Shown here: one piece after another, positions 35,973-44,919 of the stretch | Numbering within the stretch: position 1 is the stretch's first letter | Layout: each line of letters begins with the position of its first letter | NCBI RefSeq assembly: GCF_000577615.1 | Contig: NZ_CBXX010000010.1 | Location: 62,001 to 126,000, forward strand | Reading direction: 5' to 3' | Length of the DNA stretch: 64,000 nt | Origin: Herbaspirillum sp. RV1423 | GTDB taxonomy: Bacteria > Pseudomonadota > Gammaproteobacteria > Burkholderiales > Burkholderiaceae_D | Notes under the pieces: model-generated | What the model saw: the letters and a program-made list of their open reading frames with translations, nothing else | Databases searched by the model: none | Told to the model about the DNA's origin: nothing | Position numbers and translations under genes: made by a program

Positions 35973-37397
35973 ATGAAACCAACAACAGACAAGCACATGA
36001 TTGACCGCGCCATTTCACGCCTCGCCTGCCCGCTGCTGCTCGCCGCTTCGCTGGCGCTGGCCGGTTGCGGCTCCTTGCCGCGCATCGTGCCCGACATGGG
36101 GATCCAGCCGGCCAAGACGATACAGATCAAGGGCGGTCGCGGCATCCTCAGCGCCGAACAAAGCCAGGCAGTGCTCGACAAGTTCAAAAACGCCAAGCAG
36201 GAAAACCTGATCCTGGAAAAACATCTGGCAGTGGAAGAAGCCATTACCGGTTCGCCGCTGGTCGCCGGCAACAAAGTCACGCTGCTGATCGACGGCCCCG
36301 CCACCTACGCCTCGATGTTCTCGGCTATCCGCGAAGCGCGCGACCATATCAATATGGAGACCTACATTTTCGAGAACGACGACACCGGCAAGCAATTCGC
36401 CGACCTGCTGATCGACAAGCAAAAGCACGGCGTACAGGTGAACCTGATGTACGACAGCGTCGGCACGCTCAACACGCCGCGCGAATTCTTCCAGCCGCTG
36501 ATCGACGCCGGCGTCCAGGTGCTCGAATTCAATCCGGTCAATCCGGCTCTGGCGCGCAAAGGCTGGGAAGTCAACCAGCGCGACCATCGCAAGCTGCTGA
36601 TCGTCGACGGCACGACCGCCTTCGTCGGCGGCATCAACATCAGCAGCGTGTATTCCAGCGGCTCGTTCCGCAAGTTCAGGAAAAAGGACGACGAAGGCAA
36701 GGACATGGCGCCCTGGCGCGACACGCAGGTGCGCATGGACGGTCCGGTCGCCGCCGAATTCCAGAAAATGTTCATCGACACCTGGGAAAAGCAGCACGGC
36801 CCGCAACTCGCCGCCAGGAACTACTATCCGAAAATCGCCAGCAAGGGCGGCGAAATCGTGCGCGGCATCGGCAGCTCGCCGGAAGATCCCTACAGCGTGA
36901 TCTACGCGACGTTCATCTCCGCCATCCAGCACGCCGAGTCCTTGGTTTACCTGACCAATGCCTATTTCATCCCCGATCCGCAATTGCGCGCGGCGTTGAA
37001 GGATGCCGTCAAACGCGGCGTCGACGTGCGCCTGATGTTGCCGGGCAAGAGCGATTCGGCGCTGGTGCTGTACGCCTCGCATTCCTTCTATACTGAATTG
37101 CTGGAAGGCGGCGTCAGGATTTACGAACGCCAGGACGCCCTGCTGCACTCCAAGACGGCGCTGATCGACGGCGTGTGGTCGACCATCGGTTCGACCAACC
37201 TCGACTGGCGCAGCTTCGTCTACAACCAGGAAATCAACGCCGTCATTCTCGGCCCGCAATTCGGCGCGCAGTTGCAAGCCTTGTTCGACCGCGATCTCGC
37301 GGCATCGAAGGAAATCACGCTGGAAGCCTGGAAAGATCGCCCCATCAGCGACCGCATGAAGGAATTCGGCGCCGGCTTGTGGGCGCGCTGGCTATAG
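35973..37397 (+). CDS. Phospholipase D family lipoprotein (cardiolipin synthase-like)
   Basis: A 474-residue protein with two PLD repeats. An N-terminal signal with lipobox LALAGC (Cys near residue 32) predicts a lipid-anchored envelope protein. The first HKD motif is in RDHRKLLIVDG and the second in LLHSKTALIDG; each is followed by the GGIN/GSTN element (FVGGINISS, IGSTNLDWRS). Members make cardiolipin or hydrolyse phosphodiesters. ATG at 35997 would also leave an intact signal peptide. The unknown exported protein follows after 10 bp, so the pair is an operon. Confidence 0.9.
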   Translation: MKPTTDKHMIDRAISRLACPLLLAASLALAGCGSLPRIVPDMGIQPAKTIQIKGGRGILSAEQSQAVLDKFKNAKQENLILEKHLAVEEAITGSPLVAGNKVTLLIDGPATYASMFSAIREARDHINMETYIFENDDTGKQFADLLIDKQKHGVQVNLMYDSVGTLNTPREFFQPLIDAGVQVLEFNPVNPALARKGWEVNQRDHRKLLIVDGTTAFVGGINISSVYSSGSFRKFRKKDDEGKDMAPWRDTQVRMDGPVAAEFQKMFIDTWEKQHGPQLAARNYYPKIASKGGEIVRGIGSSPEDPYSVIYATFISAIQHAESLVYLTNAYFIPDPQLRAALKDAVKRGVDVRLMLPGKSDSALVLYASHSFYTELLEGGVRIYERQDALLHSKTALIDGVWSTIGSTNLDWRSFVYNQEINAVILGPQFGAQLQALFDRDLAASKEITLEAWKDRPISDRMKEFGAGLWARWL

Positions 37398-37407
37398 AGG
37401 AAACCGT

Positions 37408-38361
37408 ATGCATCGTTCTTGTCCGTTGCCATCCCGGCACATGCTTGCGCACGTCGGCGCTTGTCTTGGAAAGTGCCTGGGCGCTGTCCTGGCCGCCGCA
37501 TGGCTGGCATCGCTTTCCCCACACGCCGGCGCCGCCGACGCGCCTTCCGGCGCGACTGCGCTGCAAGAGCAATACCAGGCTCTGCAAACGCAATTGACGC
37601 ACAACCAGTTCATGCAACCGCTTTACCTCAACTCGACCGAGAGTACGTCCAGCGTCAAGGGCGACATCTACGCCGTGGTCGATTATCCGTTCGCGCAGGT
37701 GCGCGGCGCGCTGATCTCTCCGGCAAGCTGGTGCGATGTGCTGATCCTGCACCTGAACACCAAATACTGCCGTGCCGGCGTCGGCCCGCATCCCGCAACA
37801 TTGAGCATGCGCATCGGCAAGAAGCACGACCAGGCGCTGGACGACACCTACCGTCTCGATTTCAGCTATCGCATCGCGGCCAACAACGAGGATTATTTCG
37901 ACATCCGTCTCGGCGCAGACAAAGGACCGATCGATACGCGCGACTACCGCATACAGCTAGAGGTGATCCCGATTGCCGACGGCCGCAGCTTCCTGCACCT
38001 GACGTATTCCTATTCCTACGGACTGGCCAGCCGCGTGGCGTTGCGCGCCTACTTGGCAACCATCGGCAGCGACAAGGTCGGTTTCACCTTGCAGGGAAAA
38101 CCGGACAAAGGCAAACCCGATTACATCGGGGGTATGCGCGGCACCGTCGAACGCAACACCATGCGCTATTACCTCGCCATCGACGCTTACCTGAGCGGTC
38201 TGGCGATGTCGCCGACGCAACAACTCGAACAACGCCTGCAAGCCTGGTTCAGCGCCACCGAACGCTATCCGCGCCAGTTGCATGAGCTCGACAAGAATGA
38301 ATACCTGGCGATGAAACGCAAGGAGTATGCGCGCCAGAACATGGAAAAGGCACCCGACTAG
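37408..38361 (+). CDS. Exported protein of unknown function, paired with the PLD lipoprotein
   Basis: A 317-residue product with a signal peptide (Cys/Leu/Ala-rich, ending SPHAGAADA near residue 44). The mature part has VKGDIYAVVDYPFAQVRGAL, a Cys pair in SWCDVLILHLNTKYCRAG that could form a disulfide, and a Tyr-rich beta-like segment FLHLTYSYSYGLASRVALRA. It is not assigned to a family by eye; a lipid-binding START-like fold is possible but unproven. It starts 10 bp after the PLD gene, so a shared role in envelope lipid metabolism is likely. Confidence 0.75.
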   Translation: MHRSCPLPSRHMLAHVGACLGKCLGAVLAAAWLASLSPHAGAADAPSGATALQEQYQALQTQLTHNQFMQPLYLNSTESTSSVKGDIYAVVDYPFAQVRGALISPASWCDVLILHLNTKYCRAGVGPHPATLSMRIGKKHDQALDDTYRLDFSYRIAANNEDYFDIRLGADKGPIDTRDYRIQLEVIPIADGRSFLHLTYSYSYGLASRVALRAYLATIGSDKVGFTLQGKPDKGKPDYIGGMRGTVERNTMRYYLAIDAYLSGLAMSPTQQLEQRLQAWFSATERYPRQLHELDKNEYLAMKRKEYARQNMEKAPD

Positions 38362-38385
38362 CGCGCGTTCAACATCGTGCGCCTG

Positions 38386-40539
38386 TCAGGCCCCGGCCTG
38401 CGTTGCACCAAGGTGCCAGCGCGCTTCGATCTCGCTGGCGGAAACCGGTTGCGAATGCAGGTAGCCTTGCATGATGTCGCAGCCGGCGGCGCGCAGGAAA
38501 TCATGCTGTTCCTGCGACTCGACGCCTTCGGCGACCACCTTGAGATGCAGCTTGTGCGCGATGGCGATGATGGCTTCGGTAATGGCGATGTCGTCGGGAT
38601 CGGTGGGAATGCCCTTGACGAAGCTGCGATCGATCTTGAGGGTGTCGAGCGGATATTGCTTGAGGCTGGCCAGCGACGAATAACCGGTGCCGAAGTCGTC
38701 CACCGAAATCGTCACGCCCAGTTCGCGCATGCGCTTCAACAGCACCACGGCCTCCTGCGGATTCTGCATGATGGCGCCCTCGGTGATTTCCAGCTCCAGC
38801 ATGGCGGAGGGCAATCCGCTTTGCGCCAGCGCGTCGTCGATGGTCGCCAACAAATCGTCGGACGAGAACTGGCGCGGCGACAGATTCACCGCAATGCGCC
38901 CGAACTGATAGCCGCCATCGAGCCATGCCTTGCCCTGGCGGCAAGCCTCGCGCAATACCCAGGCGCCCAGAGGAACGATCAGCCCGGTCTGCTCTGCCAA
39001 CGAGATAAACATGTCCGGCGCCACCATGCCACGCGTCGGATGGCGCCAGCGGATCAGCGCCTCGGCGCCGCAGACGGACCCGTCGTGCGCCGAAAACTGC
39101 GGCTGGTAATACAGCTCAAATTCCTTGCGCTCCAACGCGTGGCGCAGGCTGTTCTCGAGCAGCATCTGTTCCAGCGCATGATTGCTCATCTCCTTGTTGA
39201 ACAACTGGAAGGCGTTCTTGCCGCGCTCCTTGGCATGGTACATGGCGATATCGGCGTTCTTGAGGATGGCGATCGCATCGTCGCCATGTTCGGGATACGC
39301 GGCGCTGCCGATGCTGGCGCTGATGAACATCTCGTGGCCGTTGATCACGAAAGGACGCAGGATGCTGCCGATCAGGCGCCGCGCAATCGCGGCGATGATG
39401 TCCTGCGGCGGTGAGCCGCCCAGCACCACCACGAATTCATCTCCGCCGAAACGCGCCAGTACATCGTCCGGACGCAACTGTTCGCGCAGACGTTCGGCCG
39501 CCGCCATCAGCAACTGATCGCCGGCATGATGGCCGAGCGTATCGTTGACGGTCTTGAAACGATCGAGATCGATGAAGAACAAGACCAGCGTCTCTCCGGC
39601 GAGCTGCGCCGCTTCGATCTGCTGCGCGAAAATCCGCATCAGGCTGTTACGGTTGAGCAGGCCGGTCAGGCTGTCGTGATCGGCCAGGAAAGCCAGCCTG
39701 GTCTCGGCTTCCTTGCGAATGGTGTTGTCGGTGAAGACGCCGACATAATTGGAGATCCCGCCCTGATTGTCGCGTATCGCCGAGATCGACAACCATGCCG
39801 GGTACCAGTTGCCGTCCTTGCGCCGGTCCTTCATCTCGCCCTGCCAATGACCGTCCGACGCCAGGCGCTCCAGCATGCCGCGATTGATCTCCGCCTGCGC
39901 GCTGGGTCCGGTCATCATGCGCGAACGTTTGCCCATGGCTTCTTCCGGGCGGTAACCGGTAATCCGCGTAAAGGCAGGATTCACCGCCAGGATACGGAAC
40001 TCGGCATCGGTGATGAGGATGCCTTCGCTGGCGGACTCGAACACGCGGTCGGACAAGCGCGACTGCCATTCGGATTGCACCTGCTGGTTGACGTCCAATG
40101 CCATGTCCACCAGCGCGACCGTTCCCTGATGCCGGCACACACTGCCATGTACTTCCACCCAATGGCGCTCGCCATTGCGGCTGAGGATACGGTAGGTGGA
40201 ACGCACATGCGTTTCCGCGCCGTCCAGACGCTTGCGCTGGCTGTCCCGCAGCAGCGCCAGATCTTCCGGCGCGGTCAGGTCGGCGATATGCAGGCCGACC
40301 AGTTCTGCGCCCAGTCCGTAGCCAAGCATTACCGCCATTTTATCGTTGGCCTGCAACACGCGGCCATCGCCGGCAAGCACATACACACCGACCAGCGACT
40401 GCTCCGCAAAATGCCGGAAACCGAGGCCGAGGTCTTCATGCGTCACCTGAGGCGGGACCGACGCGCGATGCGGGATGTGCGGGATGGCGTCGCTATGTAT
40501 GCGGGGATGGATGGGCGAATGATTCGGCGGATGCGGCAT
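38386..40539 (-). CDS. PAS-PAS-GGDEF-EAL c-di-GMP protein
   Basis: A 717-residue cytoplasmic protein without membrane helices. Two PAS domains (about residues 40-160 and 165-290; the second reads SEGILITDAEFRILAVNPAF) precede a GGDEF domain with intact RFGGDEFVVVL (near 363) and an EAL domain with AEALIRWRHP (near 494), NLSPRQF, ELEITEG, DDFGTGYSSL and AEGVES. Both synthesis and hydrolysis of c-di-GMP are therefore possible. The start is uncertain: ATG at 40539 follows an AGG; an earlier TTG at 40617 is in frame. With either start the N-terminus is His/Pro-rich. Confidence 0.9.
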   Translation of the reverse strand: MPHPPNHSPIHPRIHSDAIPHIPHRASVPPQVTHEDLGLGFRHFAEQSLVGVYVLAGDGRVLQANDKMAVMLGYGLGAELVGLHIADLTAPEDLALLRDSQRKRLDGAETHVRSTYRILSRNGERHWVEVHGSVCRHQGTVALVDMALDVNQQVQSEWQSRLSDRVFESASEGILITDAEFRILAVNPAFTRITGYRPEEAMGKRSRMMTGPSAQAEINRGMLERLASDGHWQGEMKDRRKDGNWYPAWLSISAIRDNQGGISNYVGVFTDNTIRKEAETRLAFLADHDSLTGLLNRNSLMRIFAQQIEAAQLAGETLVLFFIDLDRFKTVNDTLGHHAGDQLLMAAAERLREQLRPDDVLARFGGDEFVVVLGGSPPQDIIAAIARRLIGSILRPFVINGHEMFISASIGSAAYPEHGDDAIAILKNADIAMYHAKERGKNAFQLFNKEMSNHALEQMLLENSLRHALERKEFELYYQPQFSAHDGSVCGAEALIRWRHPTRGMVAPDMFISLAEQTGLIVPLGAWVLREACRQGKAWLDGGYQFGRIAVNLSPRQFSSDDLLATIDDALAQSGLPSAMLELEITEGAIMQNPQEAVVLLKRMRELGVTISVDDFGTGYSSLASLKQYPLDTLKIDRSFVKGIPTDPDDIAITEAIIAIAHKLHLKVVAEGVESQEQHDFLRAAGCDIMQGYLHSQPVSASEIEARWHLGATQAGA

Positions 40540-40921
40540 CCTCGCCTGCGGCGAACGGCCATAGCGCGCCTGAATGGCGACAAACGCATTCGATAGTCGT
40601 CTCTGTAATGCTCTCAATCTGTTTCCCGTATCAGGCCCCGCTCCGATCTGTCGCCGGTCGCTGCGTGCTGCCTGTGTCTCCGATAATTATTTTCCGTTTC
40701 TTCCGTGTGGGTGGAAGATTGCCGACCGTTGGTCACGGTCGATGGCCGCAGTGGCGGCTCTTCGTCTTGTGCATCCAGCTTTTTATGGCGCGTGGTAACG
40801 CGCAGGCGCTAGATTAGCATGACGGCACGCCGCCCGAGGATTTCGCACGAAAATATCAGCGCGAGCTTACAAGCGCCTTGCAACATTGCCGTTCGTCATA
40901 TCCGCTGGCCGGTGGGAGAAT
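40540..40921. other. Intergenic region upstream of the PAS-GGDEF-EAL gene
   Basis: About 380 bp, holding the promoter of the leftward c-di-GMP gene and the tail of the next one. A short hairpin GCGCGT-GGTA-ACGCGC is at 40788-40803. Nothing else was recognised. Confidence 0.5.
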
Positions 40922-41179
40922 TTATTGCAGGTCTGTCAGGCCCAGCGAAATATATTGACGCATGCCCGGCTGCGCCATCTTCTTCCTGACCGCTTCGGCG
41001 ATGCGGGCGCGATGTTCGGTGTACAGCGCCACGATGTTGTTGCTGGTCAGGCCGCCAATGGCGATCAATGTGGCGCGGGAAACGAAACCCGGCAGCACGG
41101 TGCCGTTGTTGCGGATGACAAAAGTCACGCGGTCGTCGCCGGCGTCCCTGGGATTTTCAAGCAAAAACTGTTTCGACAT
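40922..41179 (-). CDS. Small hypothetical protein
   Basis: An 85-residue product starting MSKQFLLENPRDAGDDRVTF. The central part (VIRNNGTVLPGFVSRATLIA) is beta-like and the C-terminus is helical with HRARIAEAVRKKMAQPG. I do not recognise the family with confidence; it resembles short conserved proteins of unknown function. ATG at 41179 is used; a GTG 14 codons upstream is possible. It stands alone. Confidence 0.6.
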   Translation of the reverse strand: MSKQFLLENPRDAGDDRVTFVIRNNGTVLPGFVSRATLIAIGGLTSNNIVALYTEHRARIAEAVRKKMAQPGMRQYISLGLTDLQ

Positions 41180-41355
41180 GCCGCTTCGGATAGACGTTTC
41201 TGAGGGGCCGCATCGTACCACATCCGTCGCCCGATCATCAGCGCATACGACGAATTTTCATCGCCATCGTTATATACGCTAAAATATAGCGAAACATGCC
41301 GCTCTAGAGACGGCAACCCATGTCGAATCAAGCCTAACGCCATCAGGAAGCAACC

Positions 41356-42102
41356 ATGAAGAAAGCCCTGGCCTTGCGCCATGTCTCATTTGAAAACCTG
41401 GGACAGTTGGAACCGCTGCTGACGAAGCGCGGTTTCGATGTCAGCTATTTCGAAGTCGGCGTCGATTCGTTCTCGGCCATCTCGCCGCTCGACGCGGATC
41501 TGGTGGTGGTGCTGGGCGGGCCGATCGCGGTATACGAGGTGGAAGCCTATCCCTACCTGCGCGCCGAAATCGCCTGGCTGCGCGGGCGTCTGCTGGACGA
41601 TCTGCCGACACTGGGAATCTGCCTCGGCGCGCAACTGATGGCGGCAGCCTTGCATGCGCGCGTTTATCCGGGCGCATCGGGCAAGGAAATCGGCTGGGGA
41701 TCGCTACAACCGGGCGAACATGCCGACGCGCTGCCCTGCATTGATGAGTTGATCGGCGAGGATACCCGCGTGCTGCATTGGCACGGCGATACCTTCGACC
41801 TGCCGACGGGCGCCAAGCACCTGGCCGCAACCGACCGCTATCGCAACCAGGCGTTTTCGTGGGGACGCAATTGCCTGGCGCTGCAGTTCCATCCTGAATT
41901 CGACGTGCGCATGGTGGAGCAATGGCTGATCGGCCATGCTCATGAAATTGCCCACTCCCGGGAAGCCAGCCTGGCTGCCTTGCGCTCCGGTACGCACGAA
42001 TACGGAAACCACTTCCAGCAAGCCGCGCGCGCTTTCTGGAACGGCTGGCTCGCCAGCATCGCCGCTGTCGCGGCAGAACCTGCTACAGCGGACCAGCCCT
42101 AA
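41356..42102 (+). CDS. Class I glutamine amidotransferase (GuaA-like stand-alone)
   Basis: A 248-residue protein of the glutamine amidotransferase/peptidase C26-like fold. The nucleophile Cys lies in LGICLGAQLMAAAL, the oxyanion region in VVVLGGPIAVYE, and the catalytic His and Glu in LQFHPEF, so the Cys-His-Glu triad is complete. The trailing 60 residues are helical. The acceptor substrate is unknown; stand-alone members include GMP-synthase-like and gamma-glutamyl hydrolase types. It converges with a receiver gene and overlaps its stop by four bases. Confidence 0.92.
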   Translation: MKKALALRHVSFENLGQLEPLLTKRGFDVSYFEVGVDSFSAISPLDADLVVVLGGPIAVYEVEAYPYLRAEIAWLRGRLLDDLPTLGICLGAQLMAAALHARVYPGASGKEIGWGSLQPGEHADALPCIDELIGEDTRVLHWHGDTFDLPTGAKHLAATDRYRNQAFSWGRNCLALQFHPEFDVRMVEQWLIGHAHEIAHSREASLAALRSGTHEYGNHFQQAARAFWNGWLASIAAVAAEPATADQP

Positions 42103-42482
42103 ATCTTCCCCTCCAGCACCTGTTGCACCACGTCCGGCAGTTCATCAAGGTAATCCTGCGACTTGGGCAACACACGCGCGATGCCGCATCGCTGTGCTTC
42201 GCGCAAATGATCCTCGTCGGAAAAGCCGCTGCACATCACGGCAGGAATGGTCATGTCCTGCTCACACAACTCTTTGTAGAAATCCAGGCCGCTCATGTTT
42301 TCATCCAACTGATAATCGATCACCAGCAAGTCGAAAGCGCCGTCATGCAAGAGGCTGCGCGCCTGCGCGATGCTGCCGGCGCTGCTGACCTTGTAGCCGC
42401 GCTTTTCCAGACGACGGCGCGCCAGCATACGGAGGCCTTCATCATCGTCAACGATCAAAATGGCAGGTTCCGATACGCTCAT
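42099..42482 (-). CDS. Single-domain response regulator
   Basis: A 127-residue receiver with no output domain. The acidic pocket is DDDE in LIVDDDEGLRML, the phospho-acceptor Asp is in LLVIDYQLDENMSG, and the Ser/Lys pair is in MCSGFS and VLPKSQ. It acts as a phospho-relay or protein-interaction module. Its start codon overlaps the stop of the upstream receiver as ATGA, so the three genes kinase, receiver and receiver form a coupled operon. Confidence 0.93.
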   Translation of the reverse strand: MSVSEPAILIVDDDEGLRMLARRRLEKRGYKVSSAGSIAQARSLLHDGAFDLLVIDYQLDENMSGLDFYKELCEQDMTIPAVMCSGFSDEDHLREAQRCGIARVLPKSQDYLDELPDVVQQVLEGKI

Positions 42483-42934
42483 ATAACGCTACGCACCATG
42501 GACGGCACTTTGATGATCTGCAAGAAGAAACCGAGACGGCGCACGGCTTCGATAAAGGCATCGTATTCCACCGGCTTGGTGATGTAGAGATTGCAGCCGT
42601 ACTCATAACAGCGCTCGATTTCCCTGGGATCATCGGTGGTGGTCAGCATGATGACGGGGATGCTCGACGTGGCTTCGTTTTCCTTCATGCGCTTGAGAAC
42701 CTCGACCCCGCTCACGCGCGGCATGTTGACGTCGAGCAGCACCACCAGGGATTCAAACCGTTGCTGCACAGGCGCGCCGGTGGCGTTGAAAAAATAATCC
42801 AGCGCCTCCTGACCGTCCTTGAGACGCAGGAAACCGTTCGACAAACCAGCCCGACGCAGGTTTTTTTCCACCAGCAAGGCATGGCCGTCATCATCTTCGA
42901 CAAGCACGATGCCCACTTCTTCTTTATCAGCCAT
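42479..42934 (-). CDS. Rcp1-like single-domain response regulator
   Basis: A 151-residue receiver of the Rcp1 type (cyanobacterial phytochrome response regulator family): VLVEDDDGHALLVEKNLRRAGL at the start, the Asp in LLDVNMPRVSGVEVL, Thr in MLTTTDD and Lys in YITKPVEYDAF. It has no output domain. GGAGAAAAGACAC precedes the ATG. It starts 13 bp after the kinase gene, which is the likely phosphodonor. Confidence 0.93.
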   Translation of the reverse strand: MADKEEVGIVLVEDDDGHALLVEKNLRRAGLSNGFLRLKDGQEALDYFFNATGAPVQQRFESLVVLLDVNMPRVSGVEVLKRMKENEATSSIPVIMLTTTDDPREIERCYEYGCNLYITKPVEYDAFIEAVRRLGFFLQIIKVPSMVRSVI

Positions 42935-42947
42935 GTGTCTTTTCTCC

Positions 42948-44558
42948 TTAAGCCAGTTGTCCCTCGGCCTGTTCGGCCGGCCGTATCGGCAGGGAGGTGT
43001 AGAACGTGGTGCCGACGCCTTCGGTCGACTCCACCCAGATCTTGCCGCCATGACGCATCACGATGCGTTTGATCAGGGCAAGGCCGACGCCTTCTCCCTG
43101 GGCGACATCGGCATGCAGGCGGTTGAACGCGGAGAACATCTTGCCCAGATAATCAGCCGGGATGCCCAGGCCGTTGTCCTTGACATAATAGGTGCGAAAA
43201 CCCGGCTGGCCGGGGTCCGGGGGCAACGCACCGATTTCTACCGTACCAGGCCGTCTGGCATCAAGATAATTGATGGCATTGCCGATCAGGTTGCCGAAAA
43301 TCTGCTCGATCGCAGTCGGGTCGCCGTAGCACGGCGGCAATGGCTGCGACACCACCAGCGCCTGGCGTTCCCTGATGGTATTACTCATGGCATCGATCAC
43401 GCGCCCGACGACGTCGTCGACGTTGGTCAACTGTGGCTGATACTCGACGCGGCCGACGCGCGACAGCCGCAGCATGGAATCGATGATCGACGCCGAGCGC
43501 GTGACGGCGGTGCGGATGAATTTCAGCGAGACTTCCACGTCGTCCTCGATCAGGTCATGGATGCGCTGCTTGTCATTGTCGCTGAGATCGCTTGCCGAAA
43601 TGGTGTCATGCAATTCGCGAATGGCGTGATGCAACTCCTTGCTGAAACCCTGCAGATTGACCAGCGGCGAGCGCAGGTCATGCGACACGCTGTAGATAAA
43701 CATCTCATTGTCCTGCGTCTGGCGCTGCAAATCTTCATTGAGTGAGGTCAGCTCGCGCGCGTGCCGCTCCAGATCTTCCCGATACTGGCGCGCATTTTCC
43801 TCGGCCTGCTTCAGACGGGCGCTGCTTTCGTGCAATACCTTGTCGAGTTCGGAAATCTCGTCGTTGCCGCCGACGCGTTCGGCCAGCACGCCGCCTTCGC
43901 TGAGCTTATGCGCATTGCCGGTCAGCACGGAAAGACGGCCGCCGACGTCCCTGCTGAAAATCCGCGCGGCCGCGGCCGCTGCCAGAATCGATCCGATCAG
44001 AGCAACGATCAGTGCAATGTTCTGCAGCTTGCGCGCCTCCGCCACTTGCAGTTGACGCTCCTGATCCAGCCCGTCCTCGACTTTCATGAAATCCCGCAGT
44101 TGCCGCTGGATCACCTGAATCAGGAAGACTGCCTTCGGATCGCGCAAGCCCGCAATCAATTCATCGCGCTTGCCGTTCCTGAGCAAATCGCTCTGGATAT
44201 CGGTCCATTGACGGTATTGCTCCACCGAAGCGCGAATCCGATCGACTGCCTGCGATTGCTGCGGATTGTCGACCACCAGATCGCGCAGTTCGCCGATTTC
44301 CTTTTCGATGCTGTCCCACAGGTCGCTCTTGCCGAGCTCTGAAGGGTTGCTGAGGATGATCGCCGCGCGCAGGCGGGCCGACTGCAGCAGCACCGGCTCG
44401 CGCACCTCCGTCGCCTGGATGATGACATTCTTGCTATGCAGGGACCACATCTCCGCCTGCCTCGCGTTTTCCTGACTCGTATAGAGTATCCCCAACAAAC
44501 CCAGTTCGAATGCGCCGGGAATCGCAACCAGCAGCAGGCCTTTTTTGAATAGCTTCAT
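42948..44558 (-). CDS. Membrane sensor histidine kinase
   Basis: A 536-residue kinase. Two membrane helices (about 5-25 and 182-202) enclose a long helical periplasmic region of CHASE3 style, followed by a HAMP-like segment and a coiled coil (ARQYREDLERHARELTSLNEDL). The H-box is FIYSVSHDLRSPLVNLQGFSK and the ATPase boxes are FGNLIGNAINYL, DNGLGIPADYL and GEGVGLALIKRI. ATG at 44558 is chosen for the family-like start MKLFKKGLLLVA. It heads an operon with two receivers. The stimulus is unknown. Confidence 0.93.
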   Translation of the reverse strand: MKLFKKGLLLVAIPGAFELGLLGILYTSQENARQAEMWSLHSKNVIIQATEVREPVLLQSARLRAAIILSNPSELGKSDLWDSIEKEIGELRDLVVDNPQQSQAVDRIRASVEQYRQWTDIQSDLLRNGKRDELIAGLRDPKAVFLIQVIQRQLRDFMKVEDGLDQERQLQVAEARKLQNIALIVALIGSILAAAAAARIFSRDVGGRLSVLTGNAHKLSEGGVLAERVGGNDEISELDKVLHESSARLKQAEENARQYREDLERHARELTSLNEDLQRQTQDNEMFIYSVSHDLRSPLVNLQGFSKELHHAIRELHDTISASDLSDNDKQRIHDLIEDDVEVSLKFIRTAVTRSASIIDSMLRLSRVGRVEYQPQLTNVDDVVGRVIDAMSNTIRERQALVVSQPLPPCYGDPTAIEQIFGNLIGNAINYLDARRPGTVEIGALPPDPGQPGFRTYYVKDNGLGIPADYLGKMFSAFNRLHADVAQGEGVGLALIKRIVMRHGGKIWVESTEGVGTTFYTSLPIRPAEQAEGQLA

Positions 44559-44693
44559 AAACGGCTTCTCTCTCCGGAAAAACACGTCAGCAATGAATCG
44601 GCACGTCCCCTGATGGGCGGTTTGTCCCCTTGCCCATCTTCTTTTTCTTGATGGATTCTCGCGAGGATTTGCAAAGAATGAATCCCGCATCTT

Positions 44694-44724
44694 GCATAGA
44701 CGTTACCGAAAGTTACGTCTATGC
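44694..44724. promoter_or_regulatory. 10-bp inverted repeat upstream of the kinase operon
   Basis: GCATAGACGT, 11-bp spacer, ACGTCTATGC: perfect dyad about 136 bp before the kinase start. It is a candidate operator for an unknown regulator. Confidence 0.5.
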
Positions 44725-44881
44725 CAACAACGTTATTTATGGGCAATCGTCTCACAAACGATTTCAAACCGCCATGTATTTTTCTGGCGACGGGAAGGAA
44801 GGAAACAGTCTCTGCCGAAAGGAGGAAAGTTAGAACTCATTTCACGCCTATTGATGGAATGCGTTCTAAAAATGGCAGAAA

Positions 44882-44914
44882 GACAATACCGCCGCGTAGG
44901 CGGCGGGTATTGTC
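44882..44914 (-). terminator. Terminator hairpin of the CoA-transferase gene
   Basis: GACAATACC-GCCG paired with CGGC-GGGTATTGTC, a stem of about 13 bp with one bulged base. It lies 5 bp after the stop of the leftward gene; the T-run after it is short and interrupted. Confidence 0.75.
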
Positions 44915-44919
44915 GTCAA

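Larger units (their letters stand above)
44559..44919. other. Intergenic region upstream of the kinase operon
   Basis: About 360 bp containing the kinase promoter, a 10-bp inverted repeat (44694-44724) and the terminator of the CoA-transferase gene (44882-44914), both listed separately. The rest is AT-richer than the surroundings and carries no recognised gene. Confidence 0.6.

Noticed and set aside
40788-40803. Short hairpin GCGCGT-GGTA-ACGCGC as a terminator
   Set aside because: Only 6 bp, no T-run and more than 100 bp from the nearest stop.
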